Source: Streptomyces sp. STR69
Lineage (GTDB): Bacteria; Actinomycetota; Actinomycetes; Streptomycetales; Streptomycetaceae
DNA: 64,000 nucleotides
Assembly (NCBI RefSeq): GCF_024519455.1
Contig: NZ_JALJRY010000003.1
Coordinates: 259,675-323,674 of the forward strand
Direction of reading: 5' to 3'
The position numbers and the translations under genes were made by a program. The notes under the pieces are model-generated. The model ran no database searches. It had not been told where the DNA came from and saw only the letters and a program-made list of their open reading frames with translations. The stretch's first letter is position 1, and each line of letters begins with the position of its first letter. This document shows positions 1 through 6,858 of this stretch, piece after piece.

Positions 1-384
1 GTCCGGCTGTGCGGCCAGTTGCAGGTCCAGTTGCTCCGCCGAGCGGTACAGGACCGCCACACCGAACGCCCGCAGCCGCTCGACCGGGGGTGCTCCGGGG
101 CCCAGCGGCGGCGGTCCGCCCATGAAATCCGCCTGGAGCGTCTTCGCCGAGTGGTCCAGCAGGGCCATCAGCAGGCCGGTGCGGTCGCCGAAGCGGCGGA
201 AGACGGTCCCCTTGCCGACCTGGGCCGCCGCGGCCACCGCCTCCATGGTGACGCCGGCCACCCCGTGCTCCGCGATCAGGCGGGCGGCGGCCTCCAGCAG
301 CTTGGCCCGGTTGCGGGCCGCGTCGGCGCGCAGGCACGGCTCGTCGCCGAACGAGCGGACCTCCAGCAGCTGGGGTTCGCTCAT
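1..384 (-). CDS. TetR/AcrR family transcriptional regulator (3' end outside the window)
   Basis: Only the first 128 codons lie in the window. Residues about 20-70 form a TetR DNA-binding domain, with the helix-turn-helix around TMEAVAAAAQVGKGTVFRRF; the ligand-binding half is mostly missing. The ATG at 384 has a GAGGAG three bases upstream. An in-frame ATG at 426 lies 6 bases after a possible -10 hexamer (TACGCT) and is an alternative leaderless start. The gene is divergent from an FMN reductase, and two matching palindromes in between look like its operators, so it probably represses itself and the reductase. The inducer is unknown. Confidence 0.9.
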   Translation of the reverse strand, partial: MSEPQLLEVRSFGDEPCLRADAARNRAKLLEAAARLIAEHGVAGVTMEAVAAAAQVGKGTVFRRFGDRTGLLMALLDHSAKTLQADFMGGPPPLGPGAPPVERLRAFGVAVLYRSAEQLDLQLAAQPD

Positions 385-449
385 GGACTCCTCGGGCTTC
401 GGGAAGGGTGGCAGGGCGCTGGACATGAAGACAGCGTAAAGCACCGGGA

Positions 450-478
450 ATGAAACTGGACCGCGGTCCGCTTAGGCT
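450..478 (+). promoter_or_regulatory. Predicted promoter of the FMN reductase gene
   Basis: A -35-like ATGAAA (450-455) and -10-like TAGGCT (473-478) are separated by 17 bases. The first TetR-type palindrome fills the spacer, so a bound repressor would block RNA polymerase directly. Prediction from sequence only. Confidence 0.5.
458..469. promoter_or_regulatory. Operator 1, palindrome GGACCGCGGTCC
   Basis: This is a perfect 12-base palindrome between the divergent tetR and reductase genes. Its half site GGACC recurs in a second palindrome 37 bp away. It sits in the predicted promoter spacer, as expected for a TetR-family operator. Confidence 0.65.
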
Positions 479-493
479 GGTACAACTTTTAAA

Positions 494-507
494 CGGACCT
501 CGGTCCG
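494..507. promoter_or_regulatory. Operator 2, palindrome CGGACCTCGGTCCG
   Basis: This inverted repeat has the same GGACC-N2-GGTCC core as operator 1. It lies just downstream of the predicted transcription start and upstream of the reductase start codon. Two copies with the same core strengthen the case for a shared regulator. Confidence 0.65.
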
Positions 508-546
508 GATCGTTACAGCAGTGTTTCAGCCCCCCTTGGAGTCCCC

Positions 547-1110
547 ATGTCTGTTCGTATCCTCGCGCTCGTCGGCAGCCTGCGTGCCGGCTCGCACAAC
601 CGCCAGCTCGCCGAGGCCGCCGTGAAGTTCGCGCCCGAGGGCTCCGACATCGAGATCTTCGAGGGTCTCGCCGACATCCCGTTCTACAACGAGGACATCG
701 ACGTCGAGGGCAACGTCCCGGCCGCCGCCGCCAAGCTGCGTGCCGCCGCCGGTGCCGCGGACGGGTTCCTCTTCTTCTCCCCCGAGTACAACGGCACCAT
801 CCCTGCCGTCCTGAAGAACGCCATCGACTGGCTGTCCCGCCCGTACGGCGCCAGCGGCTTCGGCGGCAAGCCGGTCGTCGTGGTCGGCACCGCTTACGGC
901 CAGTTCGGCGGCGTGTGGGCGCAGGACGAGGCCCGCAAGGCCGTGGGCATCGCCGGCGGCAAGGTGATCGAGGAGCTCAAGCTCTCGATCCCCGGTTCCG
1001 TGGTCCGCTTCGCCGAGACCCACCCGTCCGAGGACGCCGAGGTCGTCGCCCAGCTGACCGAGGTCCTCTCCCAGCTCAAGGGCCACGCGGGCGAAGCCGT
1101 CGCCGCCTGA
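547..1110 (+). CDS. NADPH-dependent FMN reductase
   Basis: The 187-residue protein has the flavodoxin-like fold of the NADPH-dependent FMN reductase family (PF03358), which covers SsuE-, ChrR- and azoreductase-type enzymes. The phosphate-binding loop is visible near the start (GSLRAGSHNR, residues about 11-20) and the flavin-contact motif SPEYNGTIPAVLKNAIDWL lies near residues 79-97. Such proteins are cytosolic and reduce FMN, quinones, chromate or azo compounds; the true substrate cannot be read from sequence. It is probably repressed by the divergent TetR protein, suggesting induction by a reactive or aromatic compound. Length is normal for the family. Confidence 0.9.
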   Translation: MSVRILALVGSLRAGSHNRQLAEAAVKFAPEGSDIEIFEGLADIPFYNEDIDVEGNVPAAAAKLRAAAGAADGFLFFSPEYNGTIPAVLKNAIDWLSRPYGASGFGGKPVVVVGTAYGQFGGVWAQDEARKAVGIAGGKVIEELKLSIPGSVVRFAETHPSEDAEVVAQLTEVLSQLKGHAGEAVAA

Positions 1111-1132
1111 TCGAGGCACCCCGCTTCACCGT

Positions 1133-1170
1133 GAAAGGGGCCGGAGTTGACATCGACTCCGGCCCCTTTC
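1133..1170. terminator. Bidirectional hairpin terminator
   Basis: A perfect 15-base stem (GAAAGGGGCCGGAGT at 1133-1147 with its complement at 1156-1170) encloses an 8-base loop. It lies between the convergent reductase and oxidoreductase genes and can serve both. Confidence 0.85.
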
Positions 1171-1183
1171 CATTCAGTTCACC

Positions 1184-2065
1184 TCAGTCCAGTTCGGCCA
1201 GGCGCGGTACCGCCGGGGCCACGAACCGCTCGATCCACTCGACCGGTTCACCCGTGCGCGGGCCCAGGATCACCGTGTCGACACCGAGCTTCGTGAAGCC
1301 GTCGATCTCCCGCAGGAACGGGTCGAGGTCGCCCGCGGTGACCGACTCGCCGCCGTAGACGATCGTCTTGCGGATACGGTCGTAATCGCGCCCCAGCCGG
1401 TCGCAGTGACCACGCAGCACGTCGAGCTTGTGGCGCAGCTCGTCCGGCGTCGACACGATCAGGTTGCAGGCGTCGGCGTACTGGGCGACCAGCCGCAGGG
1501 TCTTCTTCTCGCCACTGCCGCCGATCATGATCTCGGGGTGCGGGCTGCTGACCGGCGCGGGCACGCACAGGGTCTCGGCGAGCCGGTAGTGCTTGCCCTC
1601 GAAGGGGCCGTTGGCCTCCGGGTCCCACATCTGCAGACAGATCCGCAGGGTCTCCTCCAGCCGCTCGAAACGCTCCGCGACCGGCGGGTAGTGCACGCCG
1701 AGACCGTGGTGCTCACGGTCGTACCAGGCGGCTCCGATGCCGAGGGTGGCCCGGCCGCCGGAGAGTACGTCGAGGGTGGTGGCGATCTTCGCGAGCAGCC
1801 CCGGGTTCCGGTACGTCACACCGGTCACCAGTGCGCCGAGGCGGACCGTGGAGGTGTGGCCGGCCAGGAAGCCGAGTGTCGTGTAGGCCTCCAGCATGGC
1901 GTCCTCGGCGCCGCCGTTGAACTCCATCTGGAAGTAGTGGTCCATCACCGAGAGCCAGCTGACGCCCGCCGCCTCGGCCGCGGCGCCCGCCGCGGCCAGC
2001 TCGGGCCCGATCGCCGCGGGCCCTCCCGGATGGTTGAACCGGTTGATGTGTACGCCGACCCGCAT
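1184..2065 (-). CDS. LLM class F420-dependent oxidoreductase
   Basis: The 293-residue protein is a luciferase-like TIM-barrel protein of the actinobacterial F420-dependent subgroup. It starts with the typical first strand MRVGVHIN and has the family stretches VRLGALVTGVTYRNPGLLAK and GRATLGIGAAWY, then the IMIGGSGEKKTLRLVAQYAD block seen in F420-dependent members. F420 use is inferred from family; the substrate is unknown. It lies downstream of terC on the same strand, but hairpins in the 75-base gap suggest separate transcription. Confidence 0.88.
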   Translation of the reverse strand: MRVGVHINRFNHPGGPAAIGPELAAAGAAAEAAGVSWLSVMDHYFQMEFNGGAEDAMLEAYTTLGFLAGHTSTVRLGALVTGVTYRNPGLLAKIATTLDVLSGGRATLGIGAAWYDREHHGLGVHYPPVAERFERLEETLRICLQMWDPEANGPFEGKHYRLAETLCVPAPVSSPHPEIMIGGSGEKKTLRLVAQYADACNLIVSTPDELRHKLDVLRGHCDRLGRDYDRIRKTIVYGGESVTAGDLDPFLREIDGFTKLGVDTVILGPRTGEPVEWIERFVAPAVPRLAELD

Positions 2066-2100
2066 GTCCGACTCCGTTTCAGCTGTTCACCCGGACCTTC

Positions 2101-2118
2101 ACCGTCCCTCGTGACGGT
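2101..2118. promoter_or_regulatory. Inverted repeat ACCGTC-N6-GACGGT upstream of the F420 oxidoreductase
   Basis: This perfect 6+6 inverted repeat lies 36 bases upstream of the oxidoreductase start codon, in a gap holding a second palindrome. It could be an operator; no cognate regulator is obvious nearby. Confidence 0.35.
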
Positions 2119-2122
2119 AGGT

Positions 2123-2140
2123 CTTCGAGCGTTCTCGAAG
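2123..2140. terminator. Short hairpin directly after terC (CTTCGAG-N4-CTCGAAG)
   Basis: A perfect 7-base stem with a 4-base loop abuts the terC stop codon. It may be a weak terminator or an operator for the downstream oxidoreductase. The short stem leaves both readings open. Confidence 0.4.
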
Positions 2141-3088
2141 TCAAGCGCTTTGCGTCCTTGTGGCCCGCAGACTGGTGAACGTCGTCACCGCGAGCACGAG
2201 CACGATGAAGCCGAGGGAGAAGGGGATGGAGATCTGCGGGACGTGCACACCGGACTCGTGCAGGGCGTGCAGCACCAGTTTGACGCCGATGAAGCCGAGG
2301 ATGATCGACAGGCCGTAGCTGAGGTGGACGAGCTTCTTCAGCAGGCCGCCGATGAGGAAGTACAGCTGGCGCAGGCCCATCAGGGCGAAGGCATTGGCGG
2401 TGAAGACGATGTACGGGTCCTGGGTGAGGCCGTAGATCGCGGGGATCGAGTCCAGCGCGAAGAGGACGTCGGTGGAGCCGATGGCGAGCATCACGACCAG
2501 CATCGGGGTCATGATCCGCTTGCCGTTCTCCGTGATGAACAGCTTGGTGCCGTGATAGCGGTCGGCCACTCCGAAGCGGCGTTCGGCGATCTTGAGGAGC
2601 TTGTTCTCCTCGTACTCCTCCTCGTGTCCGCCCTTGCGGGCGTCCTGGACCAGCTTCCAGGCGGTCCAGATCAGGAACGCGCCGAAGAGGTAGAACACCC
2701 AGGAGAACGTGGAGATGATGGCGGCGCCGGCCGCGATGAAGCCCGCGCGCAGCACCAGGGCGACGAGGACGCCGACCATCAGGACGCGCTGCTGGTACTG
2801 GGAGGGCACCGCGAACTTGCCCATGATCAGCACGAACACGAAGAGGTTGTCGACGCTCAGCGACTTCTCGGTGATGTACCCGGCGAAGAACTCGCCCGTG
2901 GGCCCGCTCCCGCCGAAGAGGAGGAGCCCGAGCCCGAACAGGCAGGCCAGGACGACCCAGACCACGGTCCAGGTGCCCGCTTCCCGGATCGACACGTCAT
3001 GGGGCTTGCGGCCGATGAGGAAGTCGACGCCGACGAGGGCGCACAGGGCTGCGACGGTCAACAGCCAGACGGTGAGGGAGACGTTCAC
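2141..3088 (-). CDS. TerC/Alx family integral membrane protein
   Basis: A 315-residue polytopic membrane protein of the TerC family (PF03741), whose members are linked to metal (Mn2+) export and tellurite resistance. Family hallmarks are SLSVDNLFVFVLIMGKFAVP and GSTDVLFALDSIPAIYGLTQ, each with acidic residues in transmembrane helices that probably bind metal, plus FALMGLRQLYFL. A longer reading frame begins further upstream, but the GTG at 3088 is preceded by AGGAG at the right distance and starts directly before the first membrane helix, so I chose it. No Mn-responsive yybP-ykoY riboswitch was recognised upstream. Confidence 0.9.
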   Translation of the reverse strand: MNVSLTVWLLTVAALCALVGVDFLIGRKPHDVSIREAGTWTVVWVVLACLFGLGLLLFGGSGPTGEFFAGYITEKSLSVDNLFVFVLIMGKFAVPSQYQQRVLMVGVLVALVLRAGFIAAGAAIISTFSWVFYLFGAFLIWTAWKLVQDARKGGHEEEYEENKLLKIAERRFGVADRYHGTKLFITENGKRIMTPMLVVMLAIGSTDVLFALDSIPAIYGLTQDPYIVFTANAFALMGLRQLYFLIGGLLKKLVHLSYGLSIILGFIGVKLVLHALHESGVHVPQISIPFSLGFIVLVLAVTTFTSLRATRTQSA

Positions 3089-3196
3089 TGGTGCTCCTGG
3101 GGCGGAAGGGAGATCGACTTCGTTGTCGACTGTGCATCCCTTCCACCGCCGGGAGCTGAACAAAAGGTGAGGGCATCGCGTGCACGACAACGGCCC

Positions 3197-3690
3197 TCAC
3201 GCGGCGAAGCCTGGCGGGTAGCCCTCCGGGCCGAGGTCCAGGTGGAGGTCGTTGAGGCGGGTGTCGGCGGGCAGGCCGAGCGCGGTGAGGATCAGCCCTG
3301 CGACCTCGTCCGGCTGATCGAGGGGCTCCGGCCGGTACGGGAAGCCGAAGCCCTCCCTCACGGCCCGCGTGCGTGGGCGTGGCCACGCACGCGGGGAAGA
3401 CGGACGTCACGCGTACGCCGTTGCCCGCCTCCTCGCCGCGCAGTGACTCCGCCGGTGCCTTGGGGCCGAACTTGCTCGCGGCGTAGGCCGACCAGTAGGG
3501 CTTGACGGTCGGACCGGCCCAGAAGTTGAGGAAGAGGACATGGCCGTGGGCCGCGCGCAGCGCCGGAAGGGTGACCCGGGTCAGCTCGGCCGGGCCGGTG
3601 AGGTTGACGGCGAGCCGGGCCGCGCAGCACCGCGGGTTCGCCGCCGCCGCGCGCGGCGCGGGACAGGAGGCCGCGCACTGGCGTGAGCCG
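3197..3690 (-). pseudogene. Short-chain dehydrogenase/reductase remnant, 5' truncated and frameshifted
   Basis: Residues LAVNLTGPAELTRVTLPAL, then YWSAYAASKFG (the Tyr-x-x-x-Lys active site) and VATPTHAG, are clearly the second half of an SDR. Near 3362-3368 the frame breaks, and the C-terminus continues in another frame (VREGFGFPYRPEPLDQPDEV onward, ending at 3197). One extra base, or a 2-base loss, explains the shift. The NAD(P)-binding Rossmann half is absent: the gene stops making sense near 3690, where a remnant of another family begins on the other strand. It is unlikely to be functional. Confidence 0.8.
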
Positions 3691-4073
3691 CAGGACATGG
3701 GCGAACCGGCCCGGGTGCACCGCGAGGCCGCGGCCGAGGCACTGGCCGCGGTCGCCGAACCGGGCGCCCTGGAAAAGGAGTTCGCCCTCCCGGAACTCGG
3801 ACGCAGCTTCCCCGGGTTCCAGGCGGTCGCCTTCCACTTCGTCGACTACGTGGTGCCCGCCTGGGACGTCGCCGCCGCATTCGGGGTACGGCTCGACCTC
3901 ACCGACGAGGTCCGGGGCGCGGCCCTGGCGGTCGCCCGTCCGGTGCCGGCGGACGCGGAGTACCGGGCTCCGCCTTCGCCCCCGCTCTGGAGGTCCCGGA
4001 GGGCGGCGGCCCGCTGGAGGAGGCGCTACGACTGCCGGGCCGGTCGCCGGAGGTGTGGCCGACGCCCGCCTGA
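3682..4073 (+). pseudogene. TIGR03086/DinB-like metal-binding protein remnant
   Basis: The frame from about 3697 encodes HFVDYVVPAWDVAAAFGVRL, typical of the mycothiol-dependent maleylpyruvate-isomerase-like (TIGR03086) family C-terminal half. After AEYRAP near 3970 the frame shifts, and the expected tail (SAFAPALEVPEGGGPLEEAL, ending WPTPA) is read in the next frame to a stop at 4071-4073. The first half, including the metal-binding DinB region, is missing. It abuts the SDR remnant head to head, so one deletion may have removed the 5' parts of two divergent genes. Family assignment is from memory of the domain. Confidence 0.6.
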
Positions 4074-4226
4074 CCGGACCGACCCCGCACCGGGTGTGCC
4101 GTGTCGAGGTCGTGCGGAGGGCGGGCTCAACGTGGCACATCATCAACAAACGGGCACACAAGGGGACTTGGCCATCTCGGCGTCATGCGGAATTCCTGAT
4201 TCGGTGCGGTCGGAGGGGAGCCATAG

Positions 4227-4252
4227 CAAGCGCTTGTCGATACATTTCGACA
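4227..4252. promoter_or_regulatory. Two overlapping palindromes upstream of the sphingomyelinase-like gene
   Basis: CAAGCGCTTG (4227-4236) is a perfect 10-base palindrome and shares bases with TGTCGA-N6-TCGACA (4235-4252), a perfect 6+6 inverted repeat. They lie 52-77 bases before the start codon, where an operator or promoter element would be expected. Confidence 0.45.
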
Positions 4253-4303
4253 TGACCGCCGCACCACCCTCCCCCTCTGTCACTCCGCAGGAGGCACTTC
4301 CCC

Positions 4304-5644
4304 ATGCGCAGACTTCTCGCCTGTCTGGCGACCGCTGCCGCGGCCCTGGGCGGGCTCACGGTGGCTGCCGCCACACCGGCCGCCGCCGCGACCTCGGGCA
4401 GCTTCAGCGTGCTCAGCTACAACGTCGCCGGGCTGCCCGAGTCGCTCTCCAGCGCCTCGACGCCGCGCGACACGAGCACCACCGCGATCGGCACGCGCAT
4501 CGCCCCGTACGACATCGTGAACGTGCAGGAGGACTTCAACTACCACGCCTACCTGTACTCCACCGACACCCACCCCTACCGCACCGCGACCAGCGGTGGC
4601 GCGGGCATCGGCAGCGGGCTCAACACCGTCTCCAACTACGCCTGGGACGGCGACGACTTCGAGCGCGTCCACTGGAACTCCTGCCAGATCGACTCGGGCG
4701 ACTGCCTCACCCCCAAGGGCTTCACGTTCATGCGCGAGCGCCTGTCCGAGGGCGTGTACGTCGACTTCTACAACCTGCACACCAACGCCGGTACGAACGA
4801 CGGCGACGAGGCCTCCCGCGCGGACAACCTCAGCCAGCTGACCTCGTTCATCAGCACCCACTCGGCGGGCAACGCCGTCGTGGTGATGGGTGACACGAAC
4901 ACCCGCTACACCCGCGCCGCCGACACCATCGCGGAGTTCGGCGCGGCCAACGGACTCACCGACGCCTGGGTCAAGCTGATCCGCGGCGGCGTCGCACCGG
5001 TCAAGGGCAGCGACGCGCTGGTGTGCGACCAGACCGGTGCCACCGTGCCCAACACCTGCGAGGTCGTGGACAAGGTCCTCTACCGCAGCAGCAAGCTGGT
5101 GACGCTGAATGCGACCTCGTACAACAACGAGCACGCCAAGTTCCTGACCTCGGACGGGCTGATGCTCTCCGACCACGACCCGATCACGGTCGGCTTCACC
5201 TGGTCGCAGAACGCGGACTTCCAGCTCAGCGACCAGTTCGGCGGCCCGCACGGCGACTACTACCAGGACGTCGACAGCGTCCCGGCCGCCGCCCGCGCCA
5301 CCAAGATCTCACTGCGCTCCGGCTCCCGCGTCGACCAGGTCGGCATCACCCTGGCCAACGGGACCACGCTCACCCACGGCGGGACCGGCGGCACCGCGTC
5401 CTCGCTGACACTGGGCAGCGGCGAGTACGTGACGTCGGCGTACCTGTGCGAGAGCAAGTACAACGACACCACGCGGATCTTCTACGCCAAGTTCACCACC
5501 AACCTGGGCAACACCCTGGCCGGTGGCACCACCACCTCGGACTGCGTGACCCGCACCGCCCCGTCCGGCTGGCAGATCGCCGGCTTCCACGGACGCTCCG
5601 GCGACGAGCTGGACAAGGTCGGCTTCATCTACACGAAGCGCTGA
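4304..5644 (+). CDS. Secreted sphingomyelinase-like phosphodiesterase with jacalin-like lectin domain
   Basis: A 446-residue exported protein with a Sec signal peptide of about 30 residues ending at ATPAAAA. Residues about 35-310 are an endonuclease/exonuclease/phosphatase domain: SYNVAGLP, NVQEDF, YNLHTNAG, VVVMGDTNTRY and the terminal SDHDPI pattern supply the metal and catalytic Asn, Glu, Asp and His residues. This resembles bacterial neutral sphingomyelinases and phospholipases C. Residues about 315-446 form a beta-rich domain resembling jacalin-type lectins (FGGPHGDYY and the closing GDELDKVGFIYTK). AGGAGG precedes the ATG. It probably acts outside the cell on phospholipid head groups or extracellular nucleotides; the substrate is not certain. 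Confidence 0.85.
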   Translation: MRRLLACLATAAAALGGLTVAAATPAAAATSGSFSVLSYNVAGLPESLSSASTPRDTSTTAIGTRIAPYDIVNVQEDFNYHAYLYSTDTHPYRTATSGGAGIGSGLNTVSNYAWDGDDFERVHWNSCQIDSGDCLTPKGFTFMRERLSEGVYVDFYNLHTNAGTNDGDEASRADNLSQLTSFISTHSAGNAVVVMGDTNTRYTRAADTIAEFGAANGLTDAWVKLIRGGVAPVKGSDALVCDQTGATVPNTCEVVDKVLYRSSKLVTLNATSYNNEHAKFLTSDGLMLSDHDPITVGFTWSQNADFQLSDQFGGPHGDYYQDVDSVPAAARATKISLRSGSRVDQVGITLANGTTLTHGGTGGTASSLTLGSGEYVTSAYLCESKYNDTTRIFYAKFTTNLGNTLAGGTTTSDCVTRTAPSGWQIAGFHGRSGDELDKVGFIYTKR

Positions 5645-5671
5645 CCGGCCGTAGCGCCTGGATTCCGTCCG

Positions 5672-5701
5672 CCGGATCACCCGCCGCCGCGGGTGATCCG
5701 G
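5672..5701. terminator. Bidirectional hairpin terminator
   Basis: An 11-base perfect stem (CCGGATCACCC and GGGTGATCCGG) with an 8-base loop sits between the convergent sphingomyelinase-like and Lrp genes. Confidence 0.85.
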
Positions 5702-5721
5702 CCCGGTGCGTCCGGGCCGCC

Positions 5722-6717
5722 CTATGCGAACGCCGGGGGTACCAGCCGCCCGCGTGAGATGAGCGAGGTGGCCTGCTTCAGACGGTGCACATGGATGCTC
5801 ACGGCGTAGCCGTCGATGCCGGGGACCGAGGCCACCTTGGTGGTCAGGTAGCGGTACAGGTCCTCGGTGTCACGGCAGATGACGACGACCATGACATTGG
5901 ATTCACCGCTGATGGCGGCGGCGAAGGCGACCTCGTCGTGGGCCGCGAGTTCCTCGCCGACGTGGGCGAGACGGGCCGGGGCGACGCGCAGCCACAGGGT
6001 GGCGTTGAGGGCGAACCCCAGTCGCGCGGCGAGCAGTTCGACGTCGTAGGTGAGAGCGCCCGAGTTCTCCAGCGCGTCCAGACGGCGGGCCACGCGGGCC
6101 GTGGACCAGCCGGTGAGATCGGCGAGCTGGGTGTGGGTGGCGCGGCCGTCCTCCGCGAGGGCGCCGAGGAGCGGGGTGTCCTCGTCGGTGAGGCGTACGG
6201 GCGGTCCGGTGGGCACCAACGGCCGGTCTCCGGAGAGGAGTTGGACCTGCTCCGGCGTGAGGTGGCCGCCGTGGCCCGTCCAGTCGCTTCTGCCCGTCGC
6301 GCCGAAGGGATGGATGAGCAGGTCGATGCTGACGTCCAACACCGAGGCGGACTTGGGCAGTTGGCGGAGCAGGACGTCGTCGCGCGGTACGTGGACCGGT
6401 GCGCTGATGACGCAGATGATCTCCGAACCGCCGGACGCCAGTCCCGCGTAGGCGATGTCGGGCCGGCGGGTGAGTACGTCGGCGAGCGGGCCGACCCGGT
6501 CGGGGCGGCAGCGGATCCGGGCCACCCAGCGCGCGTCGCCGTGGACGGCCGGGTCGACGAGGCCGACCACCCGCATCACCCCGGCGCGGCGCAGCGCGTG
6601 GAAACGGCGGGCCGCGGTCTGCTCCGAGACCCCGGCCACCTCGCCGACCAGCCGGAACGAGGCGCGTGGCGCGCACTGCAGGGCGCGGAGGATTTTCCCG
6701 TCGACTGCGTCTGTCAT
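5722..6717 (-). CDS. Lrp/AsnC family regulator with two fused modules
   Basis: The 331-residue protein is about twice the length of a classical Lrp/AsnC regulator. It holds two copies of the AsnC helix-turn-helix (MTDAVDGKILRALQCAPRAS at the start and LTDEDTPLLGALAEDGRATH near residue 175), each followed by a ligand-binding (RAM-like) domain. Such tandem forms are common in actinomycetes. It is divergent from a multidrug-type MFS exporter, so it probably controls that gene in response to an amino acid or related metabolite; this is inference from position. The ATG at 6717 matches the usual family N-terminus; the longer open frame upstream lacks homology. Confidence 0.88.
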   Translation of the reverse strand: MTDAVDGKILRALQCAPRASFRLVGEVAGVSEQTAARRFHALRRAGVMRVVGLVDPAVHGDARWVARIRCRPDRVGPLADVLTRRPDIAYAGLASGGSEIICVISAPVHVPRDDVLLRQLPKSASVLDVSIDLLIHPFGATGRSDWTGHGGHLTPEQVQLLSGDRPLVPTGPPVRLTDEDTPLLGALAEDGRATHTQLADLTGWSTARVARRLDALENSGALTYDVELLAARLGFALNATLWLRVAPARLAHVGEELAAHDEVAFAAAISGESNVMVVVICRDTEDLYRYLTTKVASVPGIDGYAVSIHVHRLKQATSLISRGRLVPPAFA

Positions 6718-6858
6718 GGGGAAAGTCTGACACTCCTCGGGGCCGGATTGGAGGTTTCCGGTCGCTTCTCGGTCACACGTTGGTGATTGTCGATGCCGGA
6801 GCCGATCCTGAGAGGCGTGCCCGTTCGAGGGCACCGCAGTCAAGAAGGAGAGTTCTCC

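Noticed and set aside
2101..3180. Manganese riboswitch (yybP-ykoY) ahead of terC
   Set aside because: I looked for the conserved paired stems upstream of the GTG start and saw none.
1406..3505. Long plus-strand open frame of 699 codons opposite the oxidoreductase and terC
   Set aside because: It is antisense to two well-supported genes, has low-complexity Arg/Glu/Val composition and no domain; such frames are a by-product of high GC.
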